From positions 55,455,564-55,519,563 of the forward strand of contig OY720348.1 in the NCBI GenBank assembly GCA_963082975.1: 64,000 nt of DNA. The letters run 5' to 3'. Source of the stretch: Labia minor. Lineage: Eukaryota; Arthropoda; Insecta; Dermaptera; Spongiphoridae. The position numbers were made by a program, and so were the translations under genes. How positions within the stretch are numbered: position 1 is the first letter of the stretch; each line of letters starts with the position of its first letter. The notes below the pieces were generated by a model, which was not told where the DNA came from, did not search any database, and saw only the letters and a program-made list of their open reading frames with translations. This document shows positions 11,887 to 23,277 of the stretch, in pieces.

Positions 11887-12654
11887 TAGATAAATAAATT
11901 AATTAAAATTTAAGTTGTACGCCTGATGGATAGGCAACCAGTTATTCACTTGTTTTGCATTTCTCGGTAAAAATTTATAAAACATGAAAACGCAGTTTTA
12001 TAAAAGAGGTTAATTGTTTTCATTTAATGGAGCAAATACGAAGGAAACATTTCTTGTATATTATAAAAATTAAAATTAGTTAATTAAAGCCTAAAAATTA
12101 TTTAATAAAAAGAGTAAGAATTATCAAAATCTATGTTGTTAATACATTTAAAATTAATTTACTCATTAAAAAATATAATTAAAACTGTTTTATATTATTC
12201 AAATTTGAATATTGCCTTTTAATAAATAATGATATGAATGAAAAAAAAAAGAATAAATAAATAAAATTCTATTACTATTCAATTGGAATATAATTGTATT
12301 TTAAATATAAAAATGTAATATGATGCATATATATTTTTTGTTTTCATTGTTCATATAAAAATTAATTTATTAAAATTATGTTTTAAGCTGAGAAAACAGT
12401 AAAACGCATGACAGAGTGCGGGAGGTTGTCGAGGTCTCAAACCATTCAGGCAATGAAAAAAGATAGTGGGGATAGACGATCTTTGCGGTTTTTAGTGGAG
12501 GTCTCGTGATGTAATTTGGGCCCCCGCTATGAACTATAATTAATTCTAGCATTTTATTAATTAATTAATACAATCAGAGCTACCCTTATTTTATAAACTT
12601 GATTCGATTAAAAAATAATATTTAATGTAATAATAAAAATATTCATTCTTTTTT
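11402..12654. other. AT-rich non-coding DNA
   Basis: Contains (TA)n tracts near 11423-11442 and 11858-11884 and a less AT-rich patch at 12390-12535 that I could not classify. No splice-bounded open frame recognised. Confidence 0.4.
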
Positions 12655-13261
12655 ACTATCTCGCCACTTGATTGAGATCACGAAAATTTTCGATTTTGAG
12701 ATTTTGATGTTTTTATACGTTTTGAAGGTTCCTGCATCATTTTCACTAAGGTTGAGAAAAATTATGTGTGTGTGTGTGTATGTATGTGTGTATGTCGACA
12801 AGATTACGCAAAAACGGTTTGGGCTAGAATCATCAAATTTGGCACATGGGTATTATTCAAAATTCGTAGTTTTCTATCAACTTTTGAGAAATTTAGCTCA
12901 ACCGGAAGAGGGTCATTACCTACAACGTTTTAATTTTTTTTCCTGTAAAGTGACCGTAAAAATAAAGATATATGTTTGATTGTTTTTCACATTATTAAAA
13001 ATGGTATATAACTGCTATATATAGAATTTCAGCTTGATTCAATCGATGAAAGTACCAGAATTAATTTTTCAATACTGCAAATATCACGCGCCAACACGTG
13101 ACGTGGTCGCATCAACAAAGAGCCGGTTTAATAAAGAGCTGGTTTAATAAATATTATCTATTAATTTTAATTTATATTTAATTAATGAAATTTAATTTAA
13201 ATATAATATATGTTATTTAATCCAATTCAAATTGCGAGATAGTCGAGTGGAGACACTCCAG
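12655..13261 (+). mobile_element. Family B (helentron-like), full length
   Basis: Runs from ACTATCTCGCCACTTG to GCGAGATAGTCGAGTGGAGA and CACTCCAG. The hairpin stem GAGTG/CACTC is intact, and the internal GCGAGATAGT is the inverse of the 5' end. A (TG)n run lies at about 12764-12793 where other copies have short GT repeats. Confidence 0.92.
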
Positions 13262-15002
13262 TTTATTTTTATTTTCACTCATGTATATATTATATGTATA
13301 TTATATATTATTAGAGATAAGTATATGCCTGAAATGTTATATTTTCTACTAATATCGGCTGACAGGTAGTGCTACTTTACATCATTTATTTGTTATTTCT
13401 TTAAAAACACCAATAATTTCTAATATTTAAAAGGAAAATGGCCATATTTCTTAAAATATCAAAAAAATTATTTCAAATAATTTTTAGAGAATAAAGATCC
13501 CCTCTCCCACCCACACTTACACCCTCCATCTCTCCTTTCAAGTTCATTTTGCTTTGAATGGCTAAATTAATTTTAATTTTTGAATAATACTAATATTCAA
13601 TTCCTTTTATAGATGTTTTTTAAAGTACTATTTAATTAATAATTATTTTTTTATATTTTAGTAATTTTTAAACTATATCATTTTTTCCCTTCCCTTCTCG
13701 CCTCAATTTCATTCATTCCCCAAGCAATTAATACCATTAATTTGACAATGATAATTTAAATTAAGTAAAATTTATAATTGCTGAAATTGCTTAAATCGAG
13801 TGAATGGGGGCTTCCATATATATTCAACTGGTTTTAATTAATAAAATAGCATAAAAAATTTTATTTTTAATTTTTAAAATTAAAAATTTATCAATAACTA
13901 TATTTAAATCATCTTATAAAAAAATTTTTATACTTATTATATTAAATTCTAGAAGAATTAGTATTATAATGATTAAATTATAAGTTTTAACCAGAAACAT
14001 CTGGGAATGCTAGGAAGCATTACTATCAACGAACTTTTATTCATATTTATCACTAAATTGCATAAATAATTCTAATTTATATGATCTTAATATATTGTGA
14101 GAATTAGATAAATAATGTAGAGAGCAACAAATATTTATAAATCGAAATTTATTTAAATGAAATAAAATTATTTAATTTAAAGAATGAAAATGTAATTTTA
14201 ATCAAAATAAGAAACAATGTTTTTAAAATGTTTTCAAGATTTATTATTTATATTAAAATTTATATTTATATATTGTAATTATAAATCTTCATAATTATAA
14301 TGATACGATTGAAGATGCGCTGAAAATATGGGAAATTTTCAACTTTGACCATGTTCCCAAAAGAATTTTAAAAATCCAAGACCACTTTACACTTATACTT
14401 TTTAAACTCTACTCGAATCCAAAATCAACATTTAAAAAATCGAAATTTTTTGGCGACAGACACACATATATATAGATTTTATAAACGAACTAAAAGTTCG
14501 TTGAAAATTCGATTTTAAATTTTCTAGTAAGTATTTTATTGAGAATGGGGATTTTAAGAATATCTTGTTATATAGGATGCCTCATTGCTACAACCACCAA
14601 ATGAATGATAAAATAACAATTAAATTTAAAAGAGATTAGCTTAGTTAATTTACTAATCCTTTTGTGGGTGGGATAGGACATGTGCTATGCTTCTAATACG
14701 GGAGGATTTGTAAGGGTTGCATTAATTGTATGTTTGGCATCTGTCATTCTCTGTGGGTGATTGAGGGTAGCTTCTAGGAAGGTAGTCCAATAATATTCCA
14801 TAAGGATGATGGGGTAATGCCTATCCAATTTGCTTTGGTGGTGACTAAGCGACTCCCTCCTTCAACCATAAGTAGAACGTTATTTGATCGGATGACCCAT
14901 TTGGAACTTTTATTCCAAAAATCAAAAAAGAATTCAAGCAATTTTTTTTTACATCTATTTATTTTCTATTTTATTCTATTTTTTATTTTATGTGAATTCA
15001 AG
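13262..15002. other. AT-rich non-coding DNA
   Basis: No exon or known transposon recognised. A less AT-rich stretch at 14650-14920 lacks a convincing open frame. It leads into the LINE relic that follows and could be degraded sequence of the same insertion. Confidence 0.35.
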
Positions 15003-15790
15003 TATTAGGTTACATAGACGACTTAAATATAATAGCAGTTTCGGCAATTGAAATTAAAGATAGTATAAACAATAAATTGGGGCAGGAAATAAGTGGGGCT
15101 TGAAATTATTAGTGATGAGACAAAATATTTAGTAACAGAGAGGAACAGTATTAACACACAGTCTTAATATACATTTGAAAATGTAGAAAAATTTAAATAC
15201 TTAGATTCTGTAATCACGAAGGATAATAATATTCGAGAAGAATTTAAATCGAGGTTACAATCGGGTAACGCCTGTTATCATGCAGTAAAGGGGCTTATTT
15301 CGTCAAAATTATTATCAAAGGGGGTCAAAATTAAAAAATATAAAACAATTATTTTGCTGGTTGTATTATATGGATGTGAGGCACACTCCATGACCTTAAG
15401 AGACGAGAGTGGATTTAGAGTATTTGAGAATAAGATTTATTGGCTAAAGAAAGATGAGGTCACCGGGGAATGGCGGAGACTGCATAACGATCAATTGAAT
15501 GAACACTATGCATCTCCAGACATTGTTATGTTTATAAAATCGAGGAGGTTGCGATGGGCAGGGCATGTGGCTAGAATGGGAGAGGAAAGAATGGCAAAGG
15601 GTATATTTGTAGGGAGACCGATTGGGAAACATCCACTTGTAAGACCAAGGACGCGGTGGGTGGACACGTGAGAGAGATGGGAGAGGTTAGAAATTGGATG
15701 GTTGTGGCTCAGGATAGGGCCAATTGGAGAAATATGGTTGTTGCGGTCAAGAACCTTCGAGTTCAGTAGAGCCACAGAGATAGACAGATT
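15003..15790 (+). mobile_element. LINE (non-LTR retrotransposon) 3' part, decayed
   Basis: The translated order fits a reverse-transcriptase C-terminal half: GYIDDLNIIAVS (the YADD-type box with its first residues changed), then F.YL.SVITKDNNIREEFKSR, a thumb/connection part, and the terminal domain. Premature stops are visible at about 15102 and 15165, and the frame shifts near 15668. After the shift the tail continues NWMVVAQDRANWRNMVVAV to a stop near 15769. The 5' half of the element is missing, as expected from incomplete reverse transcription. Confidence 0.85.
15354..15671 (+). pseudogene. LINE reverse transcriptase C-terminal remnant
   Basis: About 105 codons stay open. They contain YGCEAHSMTLRDE, VTGEWRRLHNDQLN, RRLRWAGHVARMGEERMAKG and RPIGKHPLVRPRTRW. 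These are the hallmark motifs of the C-terminal domain that follows the polymerase in many arthropod LINEs. The catalytic core lies upstream and is broken. The family is clear; the clade (RTE, CR1, jockey or other) cannot be settled from this part. Confidence 0.88.
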
Positions 15791-15799
15791 CATTTAAGA

Positions 15800-16106
15800 C
15801 AGTGATTCTCAACCACTGTGCAAATTGCAAATTCTACAAATGTAAAGTTCAAATTAAGAAAAAATACTTATTTATTTTATATGTAGGTGGAAAAAAAAGT
15901 AAAATGTTTTTGCAGTCAGATTCTTAAACATTTTCGACTTCTTTTCAATATGGTTCTAAAAGAAAAAGAAAATGTAAAATGTTTTTTTCAATATGGTAAA
16001 TAGGTAAATAACTTTTAAATTTATCTTTTTCTTTGTGTGCAGCCAAATTTTTTAACCGTTAAAAGTGTGCCGGGGTAAAAACAAAAAAAAAGGGTGAGAA
16101 TCACTG
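15800..16106. mobile_element. hAT-type MITE inserted at the LINE tail
   Basis: Ends CAGTGATTCTCAACC and, inverted, CAGTGATTCTCACCC form terminal inverted repeats. They are flanked by ATTTAAGA (15792-15799) and ATTTAAGG (16107-16114), an 8-bp duplication with one change, which is diagnostic of hAT elements. The 307-bp interior has no coding capacity. It resembles the MITE at 54098-54365 in ends and in its TTTTTCAATATGGTTCTAAA segment. Confidence 0.88.
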
Positions 16107-16114
16107 ATTTAAGG

Positions 16115-17198
16115 TGACATTACTATATGAGAATCTAATTCTTAATAAGAAAATGTCCTGATAAATATTCCATTGTAAATAAGAAAATAATTGAATATCA
16201 GGTTTAATTCTTTCTTATATAATTTTTCCTATTTTTCTTCTATTTCCAAATATATAAATCCTATTCATTTCTTTTATAAGAACAAACTGCAATTATATTT
16301 TAAATTTATCATGTTATTATGATATTCAATTACAATATCAAGGAAAAAAAATGGATACCTTTCATTATATAAGAGTTCTTCTTTTGTAATTTTAAATAAA
16401 CCATTCATTTAAAAAAAAAATAATAATTCATATTTGCTTAAGTTAAAATATTAGACATAGATTGTGTAAATATGGTATTTTATAAAATGAAATTTAAAGG
16501 CTAATAAGGGAGTGTATAAAGAGCATTCGTGTTAAAATAGTAATTTGTTAGTGCCTGTGTACATGACAAACAAAGTGGATTTTATAATTAATTCCTAATT
16601 GCTATATATATATATATATATATTAGCTATTGATTATTTAGAATAAACATTGTGGTGCTTCTACAAATTCGAATTTGAATTAGACTCGCTTTGATTTAAG
16701 TCAATTAATCATTAATTACATTTAGTGAATATTTACATCTAAATTTTAATTTTGTTGAAAACTAATAATAAAATGCGAGTTTGAGAAATGTCATTAAAAC
16801 AAAATTAAAATTTTAAAGTATTAGGAATAAATGAAAGTTTAAATATTGTTTTGATAGTATTTGAATTTTCAAAGATGTAATTGAGCACGGACATTAGTTT
16901 TAGGAGATAGGATCTAAGTAAAGTTTGGCTTGGTTAAAGGAAGAGGAAAGTATGGATGAAAGGACTGGTTCAACCCTTAGAATGTCAAAGGGATGCGGTA
17001 TAGCTCGTTTTGCATTCACTAATATGATTAATACCCAATTTATGTTGGGTTATGGCAAACAGTTTAAATCAAAGAAATTATACTGTAGGTTTATTTTATT
17101 GTTATTGTTGTTACTATTTTTTTTTTTAAGAATATATGAATATATATTTTATATTTCATATTATATCATATATATTGTTTATAATAATAATAATTTTT
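16115..17198. other. AT-rich non-coding DNA
   Basis: An open frame at about 16925-17100 looks unlike known proteins and runs into T-rich low-complexity sequence. It is not called as a gene. Confidence 0.4.
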
Positions 17199-17614
17199 AC
17201 TATCTCGCCAGAGATAATATTTCGATCACGAAAATTTTCGATATCGAGATTTTGATGTTTTTATACGTTTTGAAGGTTCCTGAATCATTTTCATTAAAGT
17301 TGAGAAAAATGTCTGTCTGTGCGTATGTATTCGTTGGCGCGTGATTTGCAGTGTTAAAAGAATAATTACGGTACTTTCAGAGATTCAATCAAGCTGAAAT
17401 TCTATATATAGCAGTTTTATACAATTTTTAGTCATCTGAAAAACTCTACCTCAACTCTAGCTCAAACCGTTTTCGCGTAATCTTGTCTACATACACACAT
17501 ACATTTTTCTCAACCTTAGTGAAAATGGCTCAGGATCCTTCAAAACGTATAAAAACATCAAAATATCGACATCGAAAATTTTCGTGATCGCAATACTATC
17601 TCTGGCGAGATAGT
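17199..17614. mobile_element. Family B foldback: two 5' ends in opposite orientation
   Basis: The left part, 17199 to about 17335, is the plus-strand 5' end of family B (ACTATCTCGCCAGAGATAAT). The right part, about 17336-17614, is a minus-strand copy starting at 17614 with the same 5' end and reaching the CACGCGCCAACG region. Both 3' ends with their hairpins are missing. The result is an inverted repeat with arms of about 130 bp. Confidence 0.85.
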
Positions 17615-17964
17615 AAAATGAAGAAAAATGCAATATTTTCATTTGTTTTCGAATACAAATTAATGTAGTTATGTGAATTTTTTTAATTGATGTTTTTAAA
17701 GGAATTAATTAAAATTATAATAATGGTATGTTCAATTTTATATAATTTAATTTTACAAGGGATAAATAGAATGATTGTACTCAAAGTTCCATTTAAGCTA
17801 CGCTATTGGCTGCATGTAGTCTGTAAATTATTTTATTTATTTTTTTTTTTTGTTTTCGAAAATTGCGCAGTCGTTCTTATATCTTGCACAAGTTTTTTTA
17901 TTGTTTTTTTTTAAATTTTATAAAAGAATTAAATATAAAAATTTAACAAAAATTGACTTCAAAT

Positions 17965-18125
17965 ACAGATAATTGGTCAAAAAAGCTATTGACCACGGGT
18001 TCGATTCATGGGCGTTGAAAAGGACTTTTTTATTTTTCTAGGGTCTGGTGCATGGTTCACCCAGCGTAGATGATACAAATTGAGAACCTATATGAAATAA
18101 GAATAGCTACCTCCTAAGAAAATGC
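17965..18125 (+). mobile_element. Possible tRNA-derived SINE fragment
   Basis: Contains CGGGTTCGATTCATGGG, a good match to the B box of RNA polymerase III promoters, and a moderately GC-richer tail (GGTCTGGTGCATGGTTCACC). No cloverleaf could be folded with confidence, so this is not called a tRNA gene. Confidence 0.35.
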
Positions 18126-18349
18126 TAAGAAAATCAAAATCAATGAGAGAATTTTGTACTGATCATATAATACATCTACCCGGACTTGGCAGGTTGTCAT
18201 TTTATAGGAGACTGAAAAGTCAAAGCTTTCTTTTTTACTTATATATTTTCAAATACAAGCATGGTATACCACTCCCTCCCAACTATTTTTACATTTGTTT
18301 TGACCACACAGATTTGAAAAAAAATAATGTCAACATTGAATGTACTTAC

Positions 18350-18522
18350 CTTTAATTTAGTATTCAGTTTTTGGCAATACCTATATAGCATTGCCAAATT
18401 AAGGGGCCCAAAATCTGAGGAAAAATTCTCATAGACGAGTTCATCGTCAATAGAAAAATAATGAGTGTTGAAGGTTGATTTTGGCCTAACTGATGTCCGT
18501 AAGGTGACGAAATAGAGACGAT
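18350..18522 (-). CDS. CDC14-type phosphatase, exon 2
   Basis: A 173-bp exon whose product reads [20 protein letters not shown] then [20 protein letters not shown] and ends [17 protein letters not shown]. It matches CDC14 proteins nearly residue for residue (for example [39 protein letters not shown]). This is the start of the N-terminal dual-specificity-phosphatase-like domain that shapes the substrate groove. Acceptor TTGTTTCAG and donor GTAAGT are clear on the minus strand. The exon takes one base from exon 1 to make the Asp of DRLYF and ends in phase 0, joining to SVNLM in the 7.6-kb exon. A two- or three-residue insertion (TSV before RPKST) relative to the vertebrate form is seen. Confidence 0.95.
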
Positions 18523-18659
18523 CTGAAACAATAGATAAAAAAGAAAATGAATATTTAGTCATACCAATCTATGAAATATAAATTTATGTGAAAATCATTT
18601 AAACATGAACATATGAAGAATCAGCAAATAAAAAAAGTTTAAAATGGGATTATATCTTG

Positions 18660-18905
18660 CTGTTCTCGTGGTCATTTGTTCAAGTCCCGGGCCTGGCAAG
18701 TGAATTTCTCTAACTGTGGCCTATGGGACGGAGTTAATCCAGCCTCTGAAATCAACTTTGGGAAGCTACTTGATAAAAAGTAGCGCCTCCGATCAAGAAA
18801 ATCAAGGTAGAGGTTGAAAGGACCCGTACTATTGATCATAGGACACCTAATTTATATAACCGACTTGAAAGGCGGTCCTTGCGTAGGATGTACAAAAGTC
18901 AGAAG
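18660..18905 (+). mobile_element. SINE-like family E, best-preserved copy
   Basis: Starts with a tRNA-like region holding a B box (GTTCAAGTCCCGG at about 18678), then the family body: GGGACGGAGTTAATCCAGCC, AAAAGTAGCGCCTCCGATCA, AGGTAGAGGTTGAAAGGACC and GTACAAAAGTCAGAAG at the end. An A box is not convincing. The family also occurs at 9.5, 10.1, 25.8, 26.2 and 44.7 kb. Confidence 0.6.
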
Positions 18906-19310
18906 ATTGTTTTATATTTTGCAAAAGGATTTAACTATCTGTTGAGCTTAAAAAAGGGTTGTTTTTTCCTGAAAAAAGTAAGGAAAAGGATTAAACAGTC
19001 AAAAGTTTTTTTTAGGTAAAAGAAAAACACCATGCTCCATGTTCTATTCTATTAAATTGATAGTTTTTTCCTTTTGTTATGGGTGGGGGATAAAGGGAAT
19101 GAAATTTTTCTTTCTAAAACAAAAACATATATATATATAGTGTTTGTGAACTTAAATTAGTTTCAAATTATGTCTACCTAAAAAAAAAAGAATTATTGAT
19201 TTAATTTTGGATAAAATAAGGGATTAGTATGAACAATATTATTTATTTAAACTATTTAGATAAAATATAATTATAGAAGCATAGAATATCTTTAGTATAA
19301 ATTCCAAAAA
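18906..19310. repeat. Inverted copy of the 9.7-10.1 kb block
   Basis: Reverse complement of about 9701-10090 with scattered differences, including a shorter (TA)n. It directly continues from the family E copy, as 10100-10210 continues from the other block, so the two together form one mobile unit. Confidence 0.7.
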
Positions 19311-19654
19311 AGTAGATTAAATGTAAAGATTGTGTGAACAAATTGGGACAGAAAAATTTCATCATTATTCTTTATCTTCAAATTCTATTCAAATTCTAAC
19401 CTTTTCCTCTATTAATATCAAATCAGCCCCAACGACGGTCTTCTTTTTATTCGTTCCCTCTATTTTTGAACAAATAGGTCTTTAGAGACAAAAGATATTT
19501 TTTTTTAAAGAGATGTTTTCATTCGTTATAGCTGGAGGGAAAATGTTTTTTTTATATGTGATTTGGTAAAGAAAGATATGCCTTTTAGAGACAATCTCCG
19601 GGAGATCATCAATAATCCCTCATTTGAATGCAAAAATATTCTGCATACCTCACA

Positions 19655-19788
19655 AATTATTAAATGGTTAAATATATAATTAAAATTGTATTTTCACTAT
19701 AAAAACATATAGAAATATATATATTTTAAGACATAATTAACTATCCATCTCTGTAACGCTAGCTTCTGAACTCCAAAGCTTGAAGTGT
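19655..19788 (-). mobile_element. LINE 3' tail fragment fused to mariner
   Basis: Read on the minus strand, GGAGTTCAGAAGCTAGCGTT resembles the LINE 3' coding end and tail at 15750-15780 (CGAGTTCAGTAGAGCCACAG). The adjacent 19655-19740 (TTAAATGGTTAAATATATAA and following) is repeated at about 20275-20345, next to a second tail. The fragment abuts a mariner remnant at about 19788. Confidence 0.65.
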
Positions 19789-20240
19789 TGACCGCCAAGG
19801 AAAGACTTGAGATGTAAGAACAGATGAAAGTCGCTAGGAGCGAGGTCAGGGCTGTACGGAGGATGGCTAAACACGTCCCAGCCAAATCCCTGTAGGAGGT
19901 TTTTCGTCACATTTGCAGTCTGTGGTCGTGCGTTGTCGTGAAGAAAAACAATTTCATCTGTTCTTACATCTCAAGTCTTTCCTTGGCGGTCAAGACTTCA
20001 ACGATGACGACGAGCTGAAAAAAACTGTTTCCAACTGGTTGAAGACACAGGCGGCAAATTTCTGTAAAGAAGGTATTCAAAAACTTGTGCCACGCTATGA
20101 CACATGCCTGCAAAATTTCGGCAGTTATGTGGAAAGTAGTTTAAGAGTTGTAGAATTTTGTGCAATAAATATTTTTTCTATATCTGTACACAATTTAATT
20201 ATATTACCAAACGGAACTTACTTTCTGGACATACCTGGTA
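19786..20240. mobile_element. Rearranged mariner with a perfect 41-bp inverted repeat
   Basis: On the minus strand 19786-19958 reads HDNARPQTANVTKNLLQGFG, then HPPYSPDLAPSDFHLFLHLK and FLGGQ, which is the second and third catalytic-aspartate part of a mariner transposase. On the plus strand 19952-20140 restarts at FHLFLHLKSFLGGQDFNDDD and runs on to GIQKLVPRYD and the C-terminus. The segments 19789-19829 and 19952-19992 are exact reverse complements. The right end ...CTGGACATACCTGGTA at 20240 is mariner-like. The N-terminal half is absent. Confidence 0.85.
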
Positions 20241-20264
20241 TTTATTAGAAATAATATACACTAT

Positions 20265-20480
20265 TTATTATTATTAAATGGTTAAATAGATAATTGAAAT
20301 TGTATTTTCATTAAAAAATCACACACAAATAGAAATATATATATTTTAAGTTTTATCTAGTTATCATCCTATGTAACGATAGCTACTGAACTCTAAAGTT
20401 CTTGACCAAAACAACCATATTCCTCTAACCGCCCCATCAACTTTCCCTCTAAGCTGGCTCGCTACTGAATTCCAAAATAT
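20265..20480 (-). mobile_element. Second LINE 3' tail fragment
   Basis: Minus-strand sequence includes TTTGGTCAAGAACTTTAGAG and TTCAGTAGCTATCGTTACAT, similar to the LINE tail at 15740-15785. Its downstream part repeats 19655-19740. Confidence 0.65.
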
Positions 20481-21465
20481 TTATTAGAAATAATATAAAC
20501 TATTTTTTTTATCATTGCAAATAAATTTGTCACCATTTTCATTTAAGTTATATTAAAAAAAACTTTTTTTTTTGTTAAAATTTATCCATTTTTATTTTAA
20601 TTTAAAAAATTTGCCCACATTTCCCAAAGATGGATTTTAATAATTAGAGGAAAGCTTGCGTCCTACTATATAAATTTCTTTTTCTTCTAAATCTCTCATA
20701 TTTTATATTATATACATCTAACTATGTTTGGTGATACATAAAGTCATGTTATTTAATCTCCACCAATCTTCTCTGTAATTTCGTTTTTGTTTAGTTTTTT
20801 TTTTCATAAATTTTACGAAGAATTAATTAATTAAATTTAAATTTAATTATATATAATCACAGTCAAATTAGTTTTCGTCTATCATATATTTAGTTTAATT
20901 GATGACTATACTGTTTGAATATTTGTATAATCATTCAGATATCAAATTATTTTGAATAAACTCTCTATGATATTTAGTTAATTATTGATCTTAAATAATT
21001 ATGCCGAAATAATTAATCATTTATTCCGATCTAAAATCTCATCCAAAAACTGAATATAATTATAAAAATAAATAAAATAAATAAGAAAATAATAATAATA
21101 ATATAATAAAAATAAAATAAAATCTACTCAAAATGCTAAATAAAGAGAAATTCAAAAATATTTTTGTTGTTATTATAATCACATATTGATTCAATTTGAT
21201 TGTGAAATATTTTATATAAATCTCATATATATATATATATATATATGTGAATTTCTATTAAAATAAAAGAAAATTAAATGCTAAAGCCAGGAGAAATTGA
21301 TTTTCATATGTCATAAAATAATAGTTATACTTAGTGTATGTGCTTAATTGAAATAAGATTACATATATATATATAAGAAAATTATATCAAAACAATTGTG
21401 GGAAATACTTTAAGTGAATGAGAGGCATTGTGAAGAATAAAGAAGAAAATCAAAAATCAACTTAC
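20481..21465. other. AT-rich non-coding DNA (CDC14 intron 1)
   Basis: No repeat family or exon recognised; (TA)n near 21225-21246 and 21363-21375. Confidence 0.45.
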
Positions 21466-21525
21466 CTTTAATATATTCTGCTGCACAGACGAGGACTTCA
21501 TTTGTGTCATCCATGGAGAAAGGAT
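21466..21525 (-). CDS. CDC14-type phosphatase, exon with start codon
   Basis: A 60-bp exon bounded by acceptor GGTTTCAG (21526-21527) and donor GTAAGT on the minus strand. It contains an ATG at 21514-21512 that opens MDDTNEVLVCAAEYIK. The final G joins the next exon to give the Asp of DRLYF, the usual position of the CDC14 N-terminus, where about 15-25 residues precede DRLYF. The upstream 12 bases of the exon would be 5' UTR if this ATG is used. The frame stays open upstream (PFS before the Met), so a longer N-terminus from an earlier exon is possible. No promoter could be identified; the 5' exon must lie at higher coordinates. Confidence 0.85.
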
Positions 21526-21527
21526 CT

Positions 21528-22379
21528 GAAACCAAAGAAATTGTACATTCATTAATAAAAAGATTCAAAATAAGATTTATAAATAATAATAAATATAATA
21601 ATAATAATAATAATAATAATATATATATATATATATATATAATTGATTGTTTTTTTTTATATATTTTTTTAAAAAAAAATCAGTGAAAAATGTATTTATT
21701 AAAAATAAATAAATTAATAAAAAAAATTATGAAAAGAGTTCAGAAATAAGAAAATGAAATAAATAAATTAAATAGCAGTCCTTCATTGAATTTAAATTAA
21801 TTAAGAATTTATTATTATATAACTATCATATCATAAAGATCATTTATAGTATTTATTTAATATATATTTAAAAAAAAGGATTCATTATTATTGGGTTTGG
21901 AGCCCAATTCATTTAACCATCCATGTTGCATAAGGCATCATAATTTCTTAACACTCCGTTTTTTAAAATTTAAAATAGAGGGAGACAAAGAGTTTCAATT
22001 ATATTCGAATAGTCTATATATTCTATATATCAGTATTTTTTTTTCTGTATTTAATACCAAGTTGATTTTCAAAATTTTCTATTCTTTATGCATATGATTG
22101 ATTACATGTGTTAAAATTTAAACAAATTCAAATATTCTAATTTTTAAATTTATATACAATTTAATATTATTTTTTAATAAAACATAAAGATTAGATGAAT
22201 AAATAATTTTAATTTTGATCTCATAATTGGATTCTCATTTTCAAGTAAGATATTATTTTACTGATTAAATTAAAATATATTAAAAGTAAGAACACAAAAA
22301 CAAATAAATGTTTTATCTAATATACTGATTGAACAGCTAGTATATAATATTTTGTATTTACTGAGTCGCTGTATAATAA
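21528..22379. other. AT-rich non-coding DNA
   Basis: Contains an (AAT)n/(AT)n tract at about 21590-21642; no exon recognised. Confidence 0.45.
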
Positions 22380-22570
22380 ATTGATGACGTCATTTAATTC
22401 TCCTATGTTTCGAATAAAAATAAATCTTAAATCATAAACAATTTCAAATAATTTAAATGTATCTATTAATGAAATAAAAAAACAAATATGAATATATAGG
22501 TGGCTGTGACGTCATATATATACATTTAAATTAAAAAAAAACTAATGAAGATGATTTTTTTCCAGACATG
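22380..22570 (-). mobile_element. Old family A relic
   Basis: The two TGACGTCAT-containing blocks (22383 and 22506), the segment ACAATTTCAAATAATTTAAA and the AAAAAAAACTAAT.AAGATGA block appear in the same order and spacing as in family A (for example 10810-10990). Both ends are lost. Confidence 0.6.
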
Positions 22571-22764
22571 TGTGATCAAGAAAACTCAATTATTCTTTAT
22601 AAATACTATCTCTGATGTGAATTTCAAAAAAATCGTTTCTGAGAACGCATTTACATATATATATATATATATATATATACAAACAAATATACAATTTCAG
22701 CTAGCATAAGATAAGATAAATAAGAGACATCTTTACTCTCCTGAAAAAATATGGAAATTGTTCA

Positions 22765-23277
22765 GATCAGTTTTCATTTTATGGATTTGGATAAAACTTT
22801 ACCAGTGGATTCTTTGTTAATTCCAAAGAAACTTTCCTTTTGCAATTTTTAGGCGTCTAGTATAGTTTACTGGATAAAAACTATTAAAATTTATATATAA
22901 ATCTATTGATATTCTATTTAACTACCAGGTTTTATTAATTTGACCAACAGAGGGCTCCATTAATTTTTTAAAATTTTTTTTTAGAAAGATATAGGAAAAT
23001 TAAAAAAATTAATTAAATAATTTTGCTATATCCAAACCGAACCGGAAAAAACTATAATTAATGAATAAGTGAATAATTAATGAATTAGTTAAAAACATTA
23101 CATAATGGCTGCACAATTTGACGTTCATAACCAGCTAATCTGTCAAACTTAAAAAATCTTTATTTATCTCGTAAACTATAGAAGAGACCGAGAAATATTG
23201 CATAAGGAAGTTTCTTTGGAATTAAAAAAGGAATCTATTGGTAAAGTTTTATACAAATCTATGACATGACAACTAAT
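22765..23277. repeat. Foldback repeat C, copy 1
   Basis: The left arm begins near ATGGATTTGGATAAAACTTT and the right arm ends AAAGTTTTATACAAATCTAT then GACATGACAACTAAT. The two arms pair imperfectly over well over 150 bp and enclose an AT-rich centre. Related copies lie at 40356-41069 and 46724-47206. No protein or target duplication was found, so the superfamily is unknown. Confidence 0.8.

Noticed and set aside
16925-17344. 139-codon open frame as a gene
   Set aside because: It runs through poly-T low-complexity sequence and then into family B; no similarity or splice context.
18001-18020. Possible tRNA gene from the B-box-like GGTTCGATTC
   Set aside because: No acceptor stem or complete cloverleaf could be drawn; a SINE fragment is more likely.
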